Positions 1 through 6,892 of a DNA stretch of 13,274 nucleotides are shown piece by piece. Both the position numbers and the translations under genes were made by a program. Source of the DNA: Dehalococcoidia bacterium (GTDB taxonomy: Bacteria; Chloroflexota; Dehalococcoidia; Dehalococcoidales; RBG-16-60-22); contig SOKS01000043.1 of NCBI GenBank assembly GCA_004375725.1, forward strand, positions 1-13,274, written 5' to 3'. Each line of letters opens with the position of its first letter. Position 1 is the first letter of the stretch. Under the pieces are notes generated by a model that was given only the letters and a program-made list of their open reading frames with translations, was not told the DNA's origin and ran no database searches.

Positions 1-16
1 AATTAATCCGTCAGAA

Positions 17-826
17 TCAGCGTTCAATCCGTTTGACCTGGTAGCGCAGCCTGCCGGCGGGCACTGCTACTTCGACCACCTCTCCCTCGCTCTGCCCGAT
101 AAGTGCGCTCCCCAGCGGCGAAACGCTGGAAATTTTACCCTGCGCCGGGTTTACCTCTCTTGGATTGACAATCTGGTAGCGCAGCTCTTCCCCGGAAGCC
201 AGGTCCTGCATGATGAGGCGGTCGCCAATACTGATCTTGGGACCTGACCTTGACTGCTCTTCGATAATCCTGGCCACCTTGAGCGTTTCTTCCAGTTCCT
301 TAATCCGCCCCTCCAGGTGCCCGCGCTGCTCCCTGGCCGCAGCCAGAGGCGCGTTTTCCTTAAAATCCTTATCGGCGGCGGCCCGACGTATCTGTTCTAT
401 GAGCTCAGGTCGCTTACTCTTCAGCGCATTCAGCTCGTTTTCCAGCTCTGTATGTCCCTGGCGCGTCAGCTCAACGACTTCGGGTAATCCCTGCCTGGTC
501 ACCGACGGTGAGCCAGTCTTTACCTTCTTTGCCTTGAGATGAATGGCCAGATTTGCCTTTTTCCATCCGGCTTTTCTGGCGTGCGTCAGGAAGGCACGCA
601 GCTGGTCAAGCTTCCGTCCATAATCAGTATCAGACAAAGACAATCGCTCCGCATAGTTGGCCACTTCCTGAGCGCTGAGACTGACCAGCGCCCGCTCCCG
701 CCCAAACCAGCGGACAAACTTGTATATTTCCGGCTGGCTGACCTCTCTTTCTTCGACTGTCAACAGCGCCAGGAACTTGCCAGCAGCTTCCTCTAAACTG
801 ATATTCGGTGCGCTTTTATCCGTCAT
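17..826 (-). CDS. greA: GreA-type transcription elongation factor with an N-terminal integrase-like (SAM-like) domain
   Basis: Transcript-cleavage factor that enters the RNA polymerase secondary channel and rescues backtracked complexes. The protein is 269 aa against about 158 aa for a standard GreA. Residues about 118-190 form the GreA coiled coil; the tip reads DKDFKENAP, with acidic residues D154 and E157 matching the catalytic D41/E44 of E. coli GreA, followed by AAREQRGHLEGRIKELEE, which is close to the family sequence. Residues about 198-268 form the FKBP-like C-terminal domain (SPLGSALIG, EVEVAVPAG). Residues about 8-105 are extra and resemble the core-binding N-terminal domain of tyrosine recombinases (mostly helical, ending in a KAGWKKANLAIHLKAKK pattern), with no recombinase catalytic domain. 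The ATG is preceded by GGGTGG at 831-836. It lies 20 bp after the flavoprotein gene and is probably co-transcribed. GreA identity is secure; the name of the N-terminal domain is inference. Confidence 0.9.
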   Translation of the reverse strand: MTDKSAPNISLEEAAGKFLALLTVEEREVSQPEIYKFVRWFGRERALVSLSAQEVANYAERLSLSDTDYGRKLDQLRAFLTHARKAGWKKANLAIHLKAKKVKTGSPSVTRQGLPEVVELTRQGHTELENELNALKSKRPELIEQIRRAAADKDFKENAPLAAAREQRGHLEGRIKELEETLKVARIIEEQSRSGPKISIGDRLIMQDLASGEELRYQIVNPREVNPAQGKISSVSPLGSALIGQSEGEVVEVAVPAGRLRYQVKRIER

Positions 827-846
827 AGAACCACCCAGACAAATTA

Positions 847-2025
847 TTATATATCGTTACTGCCTCGGAATGGAAGCCTGATACCCCCGAGCACTCTGGC
901 TACCGCTGTACGTCCGACCAATTTCACGATTGCCCGGCTGTGCCAGTCAAAGGACACGTCCTTGTCTTCAAGCAGCGCCTCATCAATATGGTTACTTTTA
1001 ACCACATCGAATAAACGGTCTACCTGCTGATCGCTTAAACGCTCGAACAGCTTCCTCGCCCAGTAGCCAATCATAATCTCGCGGCCAAGCTTGCGCCTCC
1101 ATTCCCGATCGTACCGGGAGAGGTTTTTCACCGATAGATCATCCCGGTGCAGGGCGGTATTCAATGTATTGGCCGCGATATCGGCACAGAGCATACCGTA
1201 GTAAATGCCACCACCACTGGTCGGCTTGACCTGACCGGCGGCATCGCCCACCACCAGGATTCTTTCGCCACATGTTTTACGCAATGGCCTGAGCGGGATG
1301 GCGCTATAACTTGGCTTCCATTCGCCGGGCATTATTTTGCCTTCTGCCGCCAACGATTCCAGCAATCTTTTCAAATACGTTTCGGGAGCACGACGTGACA
1401 GCAGGCCAACGCGGGCATTTTCGGCAGTGGTCGGCACCAGCCAGCCGAAGCACCCCGGCGCTATTTCCTGACCCAGATACACCTCAATCTCATCCTGCCC
1501 TTTTGCGACCACTTCGGCCTGTGCACCGGCAATGAAATCAGCCGCTCTGCCCAGTCCTATCCTTTCGGTCAGTCGGGTACCATAGCCACTGGCAATGACC
1601 ACGGCTCTCGCGCTCAGGCTACCTCCCCTGCCCTCACAGTAAACCTCCACACCCTCCTTCGTCACTCGAATGTCATGGACGGCACTATCAAATCTGTATT
1701 GCGCTCCCGCATTTTGCGCTCGTCGGGCCATCGCCAAATCAAAAGCCGCCCGATCCAAAACGCTGGCCTGATATTCACTCCGTTTTATGTAAAGCATTTT
1801 CCCGGCCGGTGAGAACAACCGGGCGCTTTTCACCTTTCGCAGGATGACGCTCTCATCAATGTCAAAGTTGTGGACACATTCCTGCCCGATAATGCCGGTG
1901 CAGCATAATTTGTCCCCCACCACCCCCTTCTTCTCCAGGACGATAGCTCCCCATCCCTGCCGCGCCAGCACGTATGCTGTGCGACTTCCCACCGGCCCGC
2001 CACCAACAACGATTACATCGTACAT
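847..2025 (-). CDS. Geranylgeranyl-reductase-family FAD-dependent oxidoreductase
   Basis: Flavoprotein of the geranylgeranyl reductase / digeranylgeranylglycerophospholipid reductase group, which saturate isoprenoid double bonds; the true substrate is unknown here (quinone side chain, isoprenoid lipid or another hydrophobic molecule). 392 aa from the chosen ATG. Visible motifs: N-terminal Rossmann GGGPVG (8-13) with acidic E31 at the end of the second strand; CCTG (41-44) where the family has its cysteine/glycine stretch; LDRAAFD (90-96); and GDAAGQVKPTSGGGI (260-274), the second FAD motif characteristic of this family. An in-frame TTG at 2037 would add four residues (MILA), but the ATG at 2025 places the FAD motif at the usual distance from the start, and a possible promoter would start RNA near 2036. 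No strong Shine-Dalgarno is visible. First gene of a unit with the greA fusion 20 bp downstream. Confidence 0.85.
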   Translation of the reverse strand: MYDVIVVGGGPVGSRTAYVLARQGWGAIVLEKKGVVGDKLCCTGIIGQECVHNFDIDESVILRKVKSARLFSPAGKMLYIKRSEYQASVLDRAAFDLAMARRAQNAGAQYRFDSAVHDIRVTKEGVEVYCEGRGGSLSARAVVIASGYGTRLTERIGLGRAADFIAGAQAEVVAKGQDEIEVYLGQEIAPGCFGWLVPTTAENARVGLLSRRAPETYLKRLLESLAAEGKIMPGEWKPSYSAIPLRPLRKTCGERILVVGDAAGQVKPTSGGGIYYGMLCADIAANTLNTALHRDDLSVKNLSRYDREWRRKLGREIMIGYWARKLFERLSDQQVDRLFDVVKSNHIDEALLEDKDVSFDWHSRAIVKLVGRTAVARVLGGIRLPFRGSNDI

Positions 2026-2042
2026 TGCTAAAATCAACCGAG

Positions 2043-2071
2043 ATTAAATGATATATTAATAGACAAGACAA
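2043..2071 (-). promoter_or_regulatory. Possible sigma-70 promoter for the flavoprotein-greA unit
   Basis: On the minus strand TTGTCT (2071-2066), a 17-bp spacer and TTTAAT (2048-2043) give a 4/6 and 5/6 match to consensus. The predicted start near 2036 leaves only about 11 nt before the ATG at 2025, so the leader would be very short. A second TTGTCT lies directly adjacent (2066-2061). Moderate to low certainty. Confidence 0.35.
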
Positions 2072-2142
2072 TGCCATAATAAGAAATCCAGCACTGAAAT
2101 TCAAGGAGCTGGCTTGAGAGCAGGCAATGCGCTTGCTTTATA

Positions 2143-2172
2143 TTGCCCGCTATAAAAGATTTGTGTTACTAT
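2143..2172 (+). promoter_or_regulatory. Promoter of tRNA-Pro
   Basis: TTGCCC (2143-2148), 18-bp spacer, TACTAT (2167-2172). The predicted RNA start near 2179 is about 17 nt before the mature tRNA. The tRNA-Arg gene at the other end of the window has a promoter with the same -35 hexamer and spacer length, which supports the call. Confidence 0.5.
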
Positions 2173-2195
2173 ATTGAGGAATTGTGGGTCTGGAG

Positions 2196-2272
2196 CGGGG
2201 TGTAGCGCAGCCTGGTAGCGCACCTGAATGGGGTTCAGGTGGTCGTCGGTTCGAATCCGACCACCCCGACCA
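2196..2272 (+). tRNA. tRNA-Pro (anticodon GGG), CCA encoded
   Basis: Full cloverleaf. Acceptor CGGGGTG (2196-2202) pairs with CACCCCG (2262-2268); D-arm GCGC/GCGC around AGCCTGGTA; anticodon stem CCTGA (2223-2227) with TCAGG (2235-2239); loop ATGGGGT with anticodon GGG at 2230-2232; T-arm GTCGG TTCGAAT CCGAC (2245-2261). Discriminator A at 2269 and an encoded CCA at 2270-2272. Reads proline codons CCC and CCU. Confidence 0.97.
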
Positions 2273-2386
2273 TAGGCTCAAAGCTAATGAGTCAGACCAC
2301 CTGATACTTCATAAGTAGCAAAGGTGGCTGAATCTAACATAGACCACCTGATACGGTGGAAATAGGGCGGGTCCGCAAAATGAAAA
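2273..2386 (+). repeat. Two direct repeats and hairpins downstream of tRNA-Pro, complementary to the tRNA
   Basis: The 14-mer AGACCACCTGATAC occurs at 2294-2307 and again at 2341-2354. Each copy holds GACCACCTGA, the exact reverse complement of tRNA positions 2235-2244 (3' side of the anticodon stem plus variable loop). Copy 1 can also fold with GGTGG at 2323-2327, with an inner TACTT/AAGTA hairpin; copy 2 can fold as CCACC (2344-2348) with GGTGG (2355-2359). A small GCGG/CCGC hairpin follows at 2367-2376. No U-tract follows on the plus strand, so this is not a standard terminator. Function unknown. Confidence 0.55.
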
Positions 2387-2665
2387 ATGGTTCCCATATT
2401 AGCCCCCACCATTATTGCCCTGGAGTTTAATCCTCTCTGGTTTGCCATGATGGTGGTTATTAACCTGCAGGCCGGTTTCTTGAGCCCTCCTTTCGCTACC
2501 TCGATATTTTATTTGCGAGGTGCGGCGGCACCAGAGCTGGGCATAGCATACGGGCACATTATCAAAGGTGTATATCCCTTCATCGCCATCGTGCTTGTGG
2601 TGATTACTCTCTGTGTCTTTTTCCCCCAGATAGTCCTCTGGCTGCCCGGACTGATGATACGTTAA
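2387..2665 (+). pseudogene. 3' remnant of a TRAP transporter large permease (DctM family)
   Basis: Only the last 92 residues of a DctM-type membrane permease survive; complete members have roughly 425 residues. The remnant holds the conserved C-terminal pattern: PILAPTIIALEFNPLWFAMM, then INLQAGFLSPPFATSIFYLRG, then a final membrane helix ending in FFPQIVLWLP. An in-frame TGA sits at 2381-2383, two codons before the first ATG, and the DNA before it (2273-2380) carries no recognisable DctM sequence in any frame, so the gene is cut rather than frameshifted. There is no ribosome binding site before the ATG. In an intact locus the permease would import C4-dicarboxylates or similar acids together with DctP and DctQ, which are absent here. 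It ends 19 bp before the CoA-transferase gene, suggesting an original transporter-enzyme operon whose front was lost at a junction close to tRNA-Pro. Confidence 0.8.
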
Positions 2666-2684
2666 GGAAAGGTAAGTAAAATTC

Positions 2685-3866
2685 ATGGACTTATTAAAAG
2701 GCATCAAAGTAGTCGATCTAACCGCAGCTATTGCGGGGACTCTTGACACTATGATTCTGGCCGACCTGGGTGCTGACGTCATCAAGATTGAACCCCCCAA
2801 TGGCGAACACTACCGCCATGCTATGGATGGGGCTATCTTGCTGGCTATGAACCGAAACAAACGTGATATTGCTCTGGATTTGAGAACCGAAGAAGGACAG
2901 GAAATAGCCCTGAAGCTGGCCAGCCAAGCCGATATTTTAACGGAAAACTTTGTGCCCGGCACTATTGATAAACTCGGACTCAGCTATGAGAAAGTTAGTA
3001 AGCTCAATCCCAGCATAATCTATTGTTCGGTTTCTGGTTTTGGACAGAGCGGCCCATACAGCCGACGCCCTGCTTACGACCCATCAGGCCAGGCGATGGG
3101 CGGCATTATGATCGCTACCGGCGAACCGGAGGGAAAGCCATGCCGGCAGGTCACCTCCCTTCTTGACATGAGCTCCAGCCTATACGCCACGATATCTATT
3201 CTGGCAGCCTTGATAGATAGAGGGAAAACGGGAAAAGGACGCCGGATAGATATTACTCTACTGGATGCAAGCGTCTTCGCCATGAGCCCCCATTTGACCT
3301 ATTATTCGTTCACTGGCAAGCTGCCGGCGCGGTGGGGCTCGGGCGCAGAAGGCTGGGTGCCCTACGGGGCATTTGATACCAAAGACAAACCGATTTGGAT
3401 AGGGGCTTCAATTGACAGGTTCTGGACCGCTTTCTGCCAGGCACTTAACCTGGACGAGCTTCTCAATGATCAACGTTTCGCCCTTGATAAAGGGCGGCGG
3501 AAACACCGGGATGAGTTGAATGCCAAAGTAAGCGAAATCTGCCAGCAATATACCAGTGGCGAGCTGGAAGCGAAGCTGGTGGAAGCTGGCGTCCCCTGCG
3601 CCACACTGGCCACGATTGCTGAAGTAGAACAAAACCCTCAGGTGCAACTGCGAAAATTAATAGAGGACTGGGATTACCCTGGCAAAGGCAAAGTGAAATT
3701 CGTTAAAACGCCGATAATGATAGATGGGCAGTTCCCTGAGACCAAGATGATGGCCCCGCAGCTCGGCGAACATACCACCGCAATCCTGGCCGAAATCGGT
3801 TGTAACAAAGAGGAAATTCAAACACTGCTGGACAAAGGTATTGCCGTACAGTATAAGCCCGATTAA
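2685..3866 (+). CDS. Class III CoA-transferase, CaiB/BaiF (formyl-CoA transferase) family
   Basis: Moves CoA between carboxylic acids through an aspartyl-CoA anhydride. 393 aa, the usual length. Visible family motifs: KGIKVVDLT at the start; LADLGADVIKIEPP (25-38); MNRNKRDIALDLRTEEGQ (55-72); GFGQSGPYSRRPAYD (118-132); and SLLDMSSSLYATISILAAL (158-176), where D161 is the likely catalytic aspartate; then GKGRRIDITLLDA. Ribosome binding site AAGGAAAGG before the ATG. Followed after 20 bp by an HMG-CoA-lyase-family gene, so the transferase probably makes the CoA thioester that the lyase cleaves, as for succinyl-CoA:citramalate CoA-transferase and citramalyl-CoA lyase of the 3-hydroxypropionate bicycle. 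The substrate itself is inferred and cannot be read from the sequence. Confidence 0.9.
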   Translation: MDLLKGIKVVDLTAAIAGTLDTMILADLGADVIKIEPPNGEHYRHAMDGAILLAMNRNKRDIALDLRTEEGQEIALKLASQADILTENFVPGTIDKLGLSYEKVSKLNPSIIYCSVSGFGQSGPYSRRPAYDPSGQAMGGIMIATGEPEGKPCRQVTSLLDMSSSLYATISILAALIDRGKTGKGRRIDITLLDASVFAMSPHLTYYSFTGKLPARWGSGAEGWVPYGAFDTKDKPIWIGASIDRFWTAFCQALNLDELLNDQRFALDKGRRKHRDELNAKVSEICQQYTSGELEAKLVEAGVPCATLATIAEVEQNPQVQLRKLIEDWDYPGKGKVKFVKTPIMIDGQFPETKMMAPQLGEHTTAILAEIGCNKEEIQTLLDKGIAVQYKPD

Positions 3867-3886
3867 GAGATAAGGAGAGCGACCCG

Positions 3887-4819
3887 ATGAACTTGCCTAA
3901 AAAAGTGACCATTGTGGATGTCGGTCCGCGGGACGGGTTTCAGATGGAGCCCGGTTTTATCCCGACGGAGCAAAAAATCCAGATTATAGACCGGTTATCA
4001 GAGACCGGGATAAAGAGAATTGAGGTGACGTCATTTGTCCACCCTAAATATGTCCCCCAGCTCGCTGACGCTGAAGAAGTTCTGGCCAGAATCAAAAGGA
4101 AAGAGGGCGTCATCTATGAAGCTCTGGTGCCCAATGCCAAAGGCGTTGAGCGGGCGATACAGGCAGGAGTGGAGCACGTTAGCATGGTCATTTCTGCCAG
4201 CGAAAGCCACAATAAAGCCAATGTAAACATGACCGTCGCGGAGTCGCTAAAGACATTGAAAGAGGCGGTTAAGTTAGCGCTGAGCCATGGGATAAAGGTC
4301 ACCACCGGTGTTGGTACTGCCTTTGGCTGTGCCCTTGAAGGGTGGGTACCGCCTGAGAAAGTAGAGGCGGTGGCCGACGAGTTTCTCGATATGGGTGTAT
4401 GTGAGCTTTCCCTGGGAGATACTCCGGGGCTGGCCAATCCCGCACAGGTGAGCGAAATGGTCCGTTACTACTTGCAGAAGCTGAAGGGGACTGACGTCGG
4501 ATTGCGTCTCCATTTCCATGACTCGAGAGGGCAGGGGTTGGCCAACGTGCTGGCCGCCATGCTTGAAGGAGCAACCATTATCGACACCGCTATATGCGGC
4601 ATGGGAGGCTGCCCTTATTCACCGGGGGCTACCGGCAACATCGCCTCCGGGGATACGGTTAATCTTCTGGAGGCCATGGGCATTGATACCGGCATAGACC
4701 TTATGAAGCTGATTGAATGTGAGAGGATGACACAGGACCTGCTTGGTAAAGAGCTGCCCGGACAGACTATAAAGTCTGGCCCCATCCCCTGGGCTTTGAA
4801 AAAACCGAAGTCAGGTTAG
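3887..4819 (+). CDS. HMG-CoA lyase family enzyme (HMG-CoA or citramalyl-CoA lyase)
   Basis: TIM-barrel, divalent-metal enzyme that cleaves a 3-hydroxy-3-methyl acyl-CoA in a retro-Claisen reaction (HMG-CoA to acetoacetate plus acetyl-CoA, or citramalyl-CoA to pyruvate plus acetyl-CoA). 310 aa, typical. Motifs: DVGPRDGFQ (11-19) with the catalytic R15 and metal-binding D16; VTSFVHPKYVPQLAD (47-61); LSLGDTPG (175-181); HFHDSRGQGLAN (209-220) with metal ligands H209 and H211; and GMGGCPYSPGATGN (238-251) with C242 matching the family's catalytic cysteine. All key residues are present, so it should be active. Ribosome binding site TAAGGAGAG. It follows the CoA-transferase by 20 bp and they probably act in sequence. 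Its last 9 bp overlap the end of the convergent alpha/beta hydrolase gene. Confidence 0.9.
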   Translation: MNLPKKVTIVDVGPRDGFQMEPGFIPTEQKIQIIDRLSETGIKRIEVTSFVHPKYVPQLADAEEVLARIKRKEGVIYEALVPNAKGVERAIQAGVEHVSMVISASESHNKANVNMTVAESLKTLKEAVKLALSHGIKVTTGVGTAFGCALEGWVPPEKVEAVADEFLDMGVCELSLGDTPGLANPAQVSEMVRYYLQKLKGTDVGLRLHFHDSRGQGLANVLAAMLEGATIIDTAICGMGGCPYSPGATGNIASGDTVNLLEAMGIDTGIDLMKLIECERMTQDLLGKELPGQTIKSGPIPWALKKPKSG

Positions 4820-5620
4820 TTTGGACAGGAATCGCTCAACGGCTTCCAAAAATATCTGCGGCTTCTCCAGATGAACCCAGTGGCTTTTAGTCGGTATTAG
4901 TTCCAGTGTGGCTCTGGGCATGCACTGAACCATAAAGCGAGAACACTCGACAACGAGAGTATCAAATTCACTGAATACTATCAGTGCTGCCACGTCTAAA
5001 TTCTCCAGCCTGGGCCCTAACTCGAAGATTGTAGGGCGCTTTTTCTGCACCCCTCTAATAGTATGGGCTATAGCCCTTGGCGAGTTATCAAGGACTTCTT
5101 GTCTGATTCGCGGCCCAATCTTCGGATTTAACAAAGCACTTTGCCACGCCGGCAGGTTTTTCATCTCGGCTAAAAATGCGGCCATGCCCTTCTTTTCGGC
5201 TAAATTGGCCAGTTTATCATGCCAGTCCTGGTACCATTGCCGGTTGGTAGAACCGGAACCTATCCCGACAGTGATGACACCAAGGCATCTATCCGGGTGC
5301 TGAAGCGCAAAGTTAAGGGCCACGTTAGCCCCCATAGAATGGCCACCGACTATGGCTTTAGGGATATCCAGGGCGTCCATTATGCCAAGCATATCCTGTA
5401 CCATGATATCCTGGGAATAGGCCTCCGGTGAATCAGGGATCTCGGAGCGGCCGTGACCACGTGCATCATAAGCAATTACACGATAACGTTCTTGAAAGAA
5501 GGCCATCGTCTCATCCCATTCATGCAGTGTTCCACCCAGCCCATGTGCCCAGAGCATGGCCGGTCCCTTACCTTGCTCCTCGTACCATATGCGTACACCA
5601 TTTGCTAAAACATTACCCAT
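4811..5620 (-). CDS. Alpha/beta-fold hydrolase
   Basis: Cytoplasmic alpha/beta hydrolase, 269 aa, of the broad esterase / C-C hydrolase / enol-lactonase group. The oxyanion-hole motif is HGLGG (26-30); YDARGHGRSE (51-60) is the usual second signature; the nucleophile elbow GGHSMGAN (92-99) puts the catalytic serine at S95; D220 in FSEFD and H247 in KSHWVHLE complete a likely triad. No signal peptide. Ribosome binding site GAGGG about 7 nt before the ATG. Resemblance to 3-oxoadipate enol-lactonase-type proteins is general and does not fix the substrate. It is the only minus-strand gene between the two truncated plus-strand operons, and its 3' end overlaps the lyase gene by 9 bp, so the two transcripts must converge there. 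Confidence 0.88.
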   Translation of the reverse strand: MGNVLANGVRIWYEEQGKGPAMLWAHGLGGTLHEWDETMAFFQERYRVIAYDARGHGRSEIPDSPEAYSQDIMVQDMLGIMDALDIPKAIVGGHSMGANVALNFALQHPDRCLGVITVGIGSGSTNRQWYQDWHDKLANLAEKKGMAAFLAEMKNLPAWQSALLNPKIGPRIRQEVLDNSPRAIAHTIRGVQKKRPTIFELGPRLENLDVAALIVFSEFDTLVVECSRFMVQCMPRATLELIPTKSHWVHLEKPQIFLEAVERFLSKLT

Positions 5621-5783
5621 AATAAACCCTCTTTTCTTATTAGCTACTGTATATCTTTTCTACTATTCGTCTGCGCAGGCAATATATTCCTGTGGTAAAT
5701 TGGGGCATATCTCGTATCAAAAACACTACGGACGCTCGGCTTACCCGGCTTTTGCTATCTATCCGAGTTTAGAACGCAGCCAA

Positions 5784-5951
5784 ATATTACCACAAGCAGC
5801 CGAGGGGTTCAAAGAGATATTCATGCCCGGCGAGCCGGAGTGGAGAACCTATGAAGAGCGCACCAGAAAAGGTGTCCCCCTTCCGGAAAAGACGGCCGAT
5901 AATCTGCGCCAACTCGGTGAGCGGTTTGATATCAAGCTGCCATTAATTTGA
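5784..5951 (+). pseudogene. 3' remnant of an Ldh-family (malate/L-lactate) dehydrogenase
   Basis: The last 55 codons of an Ldh_2-type dehydrogenase survive, with EGFKEIFMPGEPEWRTYEER and VPLPEKTADNL as the clear part. About 27 of 50 positions match the C-terminus of the intact Ldh-family protein encoded at 11490-12599 (GFSEIFVPGEPEERTFVERS and IPLPEGTIRNL). The reading frame is open further upstream, to 5556, but that part shows no Ldh resemblance and runs into the divergent hydrolase gene. Everything before about codon 315 of a normal 340-370 aa protein is missing, and other frames of 5640-5783 show no Ldh sequence, so it is a truncated relic. It points the same way as the aldolase 112 bp downstream and was probably once its operon partner. 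Confidence 0.8.
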
Positions 5952-6063
5952 AATTTAGTCAGCTAGCGCATACACTGGTAAGGAATCAGCGGAGCACCGG
6001 TAACTTTTACCCTGAATCCCGCGCCCTGAAATAGCAACAGATAAAAATACAAGGGAGGTCAGA

Positions 6064-6888
6064 ATGGCACTGAATGCAACGCTAAACCTGAAAAAGAAAA
6101 TGCAGGCAGGCAAGATTGTCTTCGGGCAGACCATCGGGCCGGGGAACGACCCGGAGAAAACAGTCCAGGCGCTGAAGAGCTACGGCTACGACTTCATCAT
6201 GATGGAGAATGAGCACAGCCTGGTAAACAAAGAAACGGTATATGAGTACATTGGCGCTTCGAGAAAGATGGAGCTGCCCATTCTACTGCGTCCGGAAGAA
6301 AAAGACGCCAATTACCGGTGCTTCATGGATGCCGGTGTCAATGGACTTATGATGCCCGGGGTAAACACCGTAGAGGATGCCCTCTTCGCCGTGAACCAGT
6401 GCTACTTTACGCCCATCGGGCACCGGGGAACGGGAATCGGCATGAGCCCTTACCTGCTCGACTCACAGAACGCGGGCGAGATGCTGCTCTCGGACATCTG
6501 CGAATACGTAAACGACAACGTGGTGCTCTTCCCGCAAACGGAATCCCTGCAGTGCATCAGCAACCTGCACCGCATCCTGAGCCTGGAAGGGATAACCGGC
6601 ACCATTGTGGGCGCCAACGACCTGGTGCTCGATATCTACGGCACACCACCGAAGATGCTGCGCTCCGAGACGGTGACGGCTAAACCCGTGGAGGACAGAT
6701 TGCGGGAAATTGCCCGAATCTGCCAGCAGGCCAAGAAGGTGGCGGGCATTGGTGGCTTTGCTCCCAAGGGCCTGGCCAGGTGGGCCAAGGAAGGCTACAC
6801 GCTCTTTATGCTGGGCAACGTAATGAACAACAACTACGAAAAACTCAAGCCAGGCATCGAAGAGATGAAGTCGCTGCTTGGTCTCTAG
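6064..6888 (+). CDS. HpcH/HpaI family aldolase (class II, 2-oxo-acid aldolase type)
   Basis: Metal-dependent retro-aldolase of the HpaI / 2-dehydro-3-deoxyglucarate aldolase group, which releases pyruvate or a related 2-oxo acid. 274 aa, near the usual length of about 260. Visible features: MMENEHS (46-52) with the likely base H51; R76 in LLRPEE; GVNGLMMPGVNTVEDA (91-106); PIGHRGTGIG (117-126); metal ligands E160 in FPQTES and D186 in VGANDL. The C-terminal part differs from the classical GTPxP-type ending but keeps the overall pattern. Ribosome binding site GGGAGGT 4 nt before the ATG. The gene is preceded by the Ldh relic and ends just before the terminator at 6893-6943. The 2-oxo-acid product would suit the Ldh-type dehydrogenase encoded at 11490-12599, but that pairing is inference. 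Substrate unknown. Confidence 0.88.
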   Translation: MALNATLNLKKKMQAGKIVFGQTIGPGNDPEKTVQALKSYGYDFIMMENEHSLVNKETVYEYIGASRKMELPILLRPEEKDANYRCFMDAGVNGLMMPGVNTVEDALFAVNQCYFTPIGHRGTGIGMSPYLLDSQNAGEMLLSDICEYVNDNVVLFPQTESLQCISNLHRILSLEGITGTIVGANDLVLDIYGTPPKMLRSETVTAKPVEDRLREIARICQQAKKVAGIGGFAPKGLARWAKEGYTLFMLGNVMNNNYEKLKPGIEEMKSLLGL

Positions 6889-6892
6889 ATAG

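Noticed and set aside
2196..2354. Integrative-element attachment site (duplicated tRNA 3' end)
   Set aside because: The downstream repeats are reverse complements of an internal tRNA segment, not a direct copy of its 3' end, and no integrase gene is present.
5621..5783. Upstream continuation of the Ldh relic
   Set aside because: No Ldh motif could be found in any forward frame; I see nothing identifiable in this stretch.
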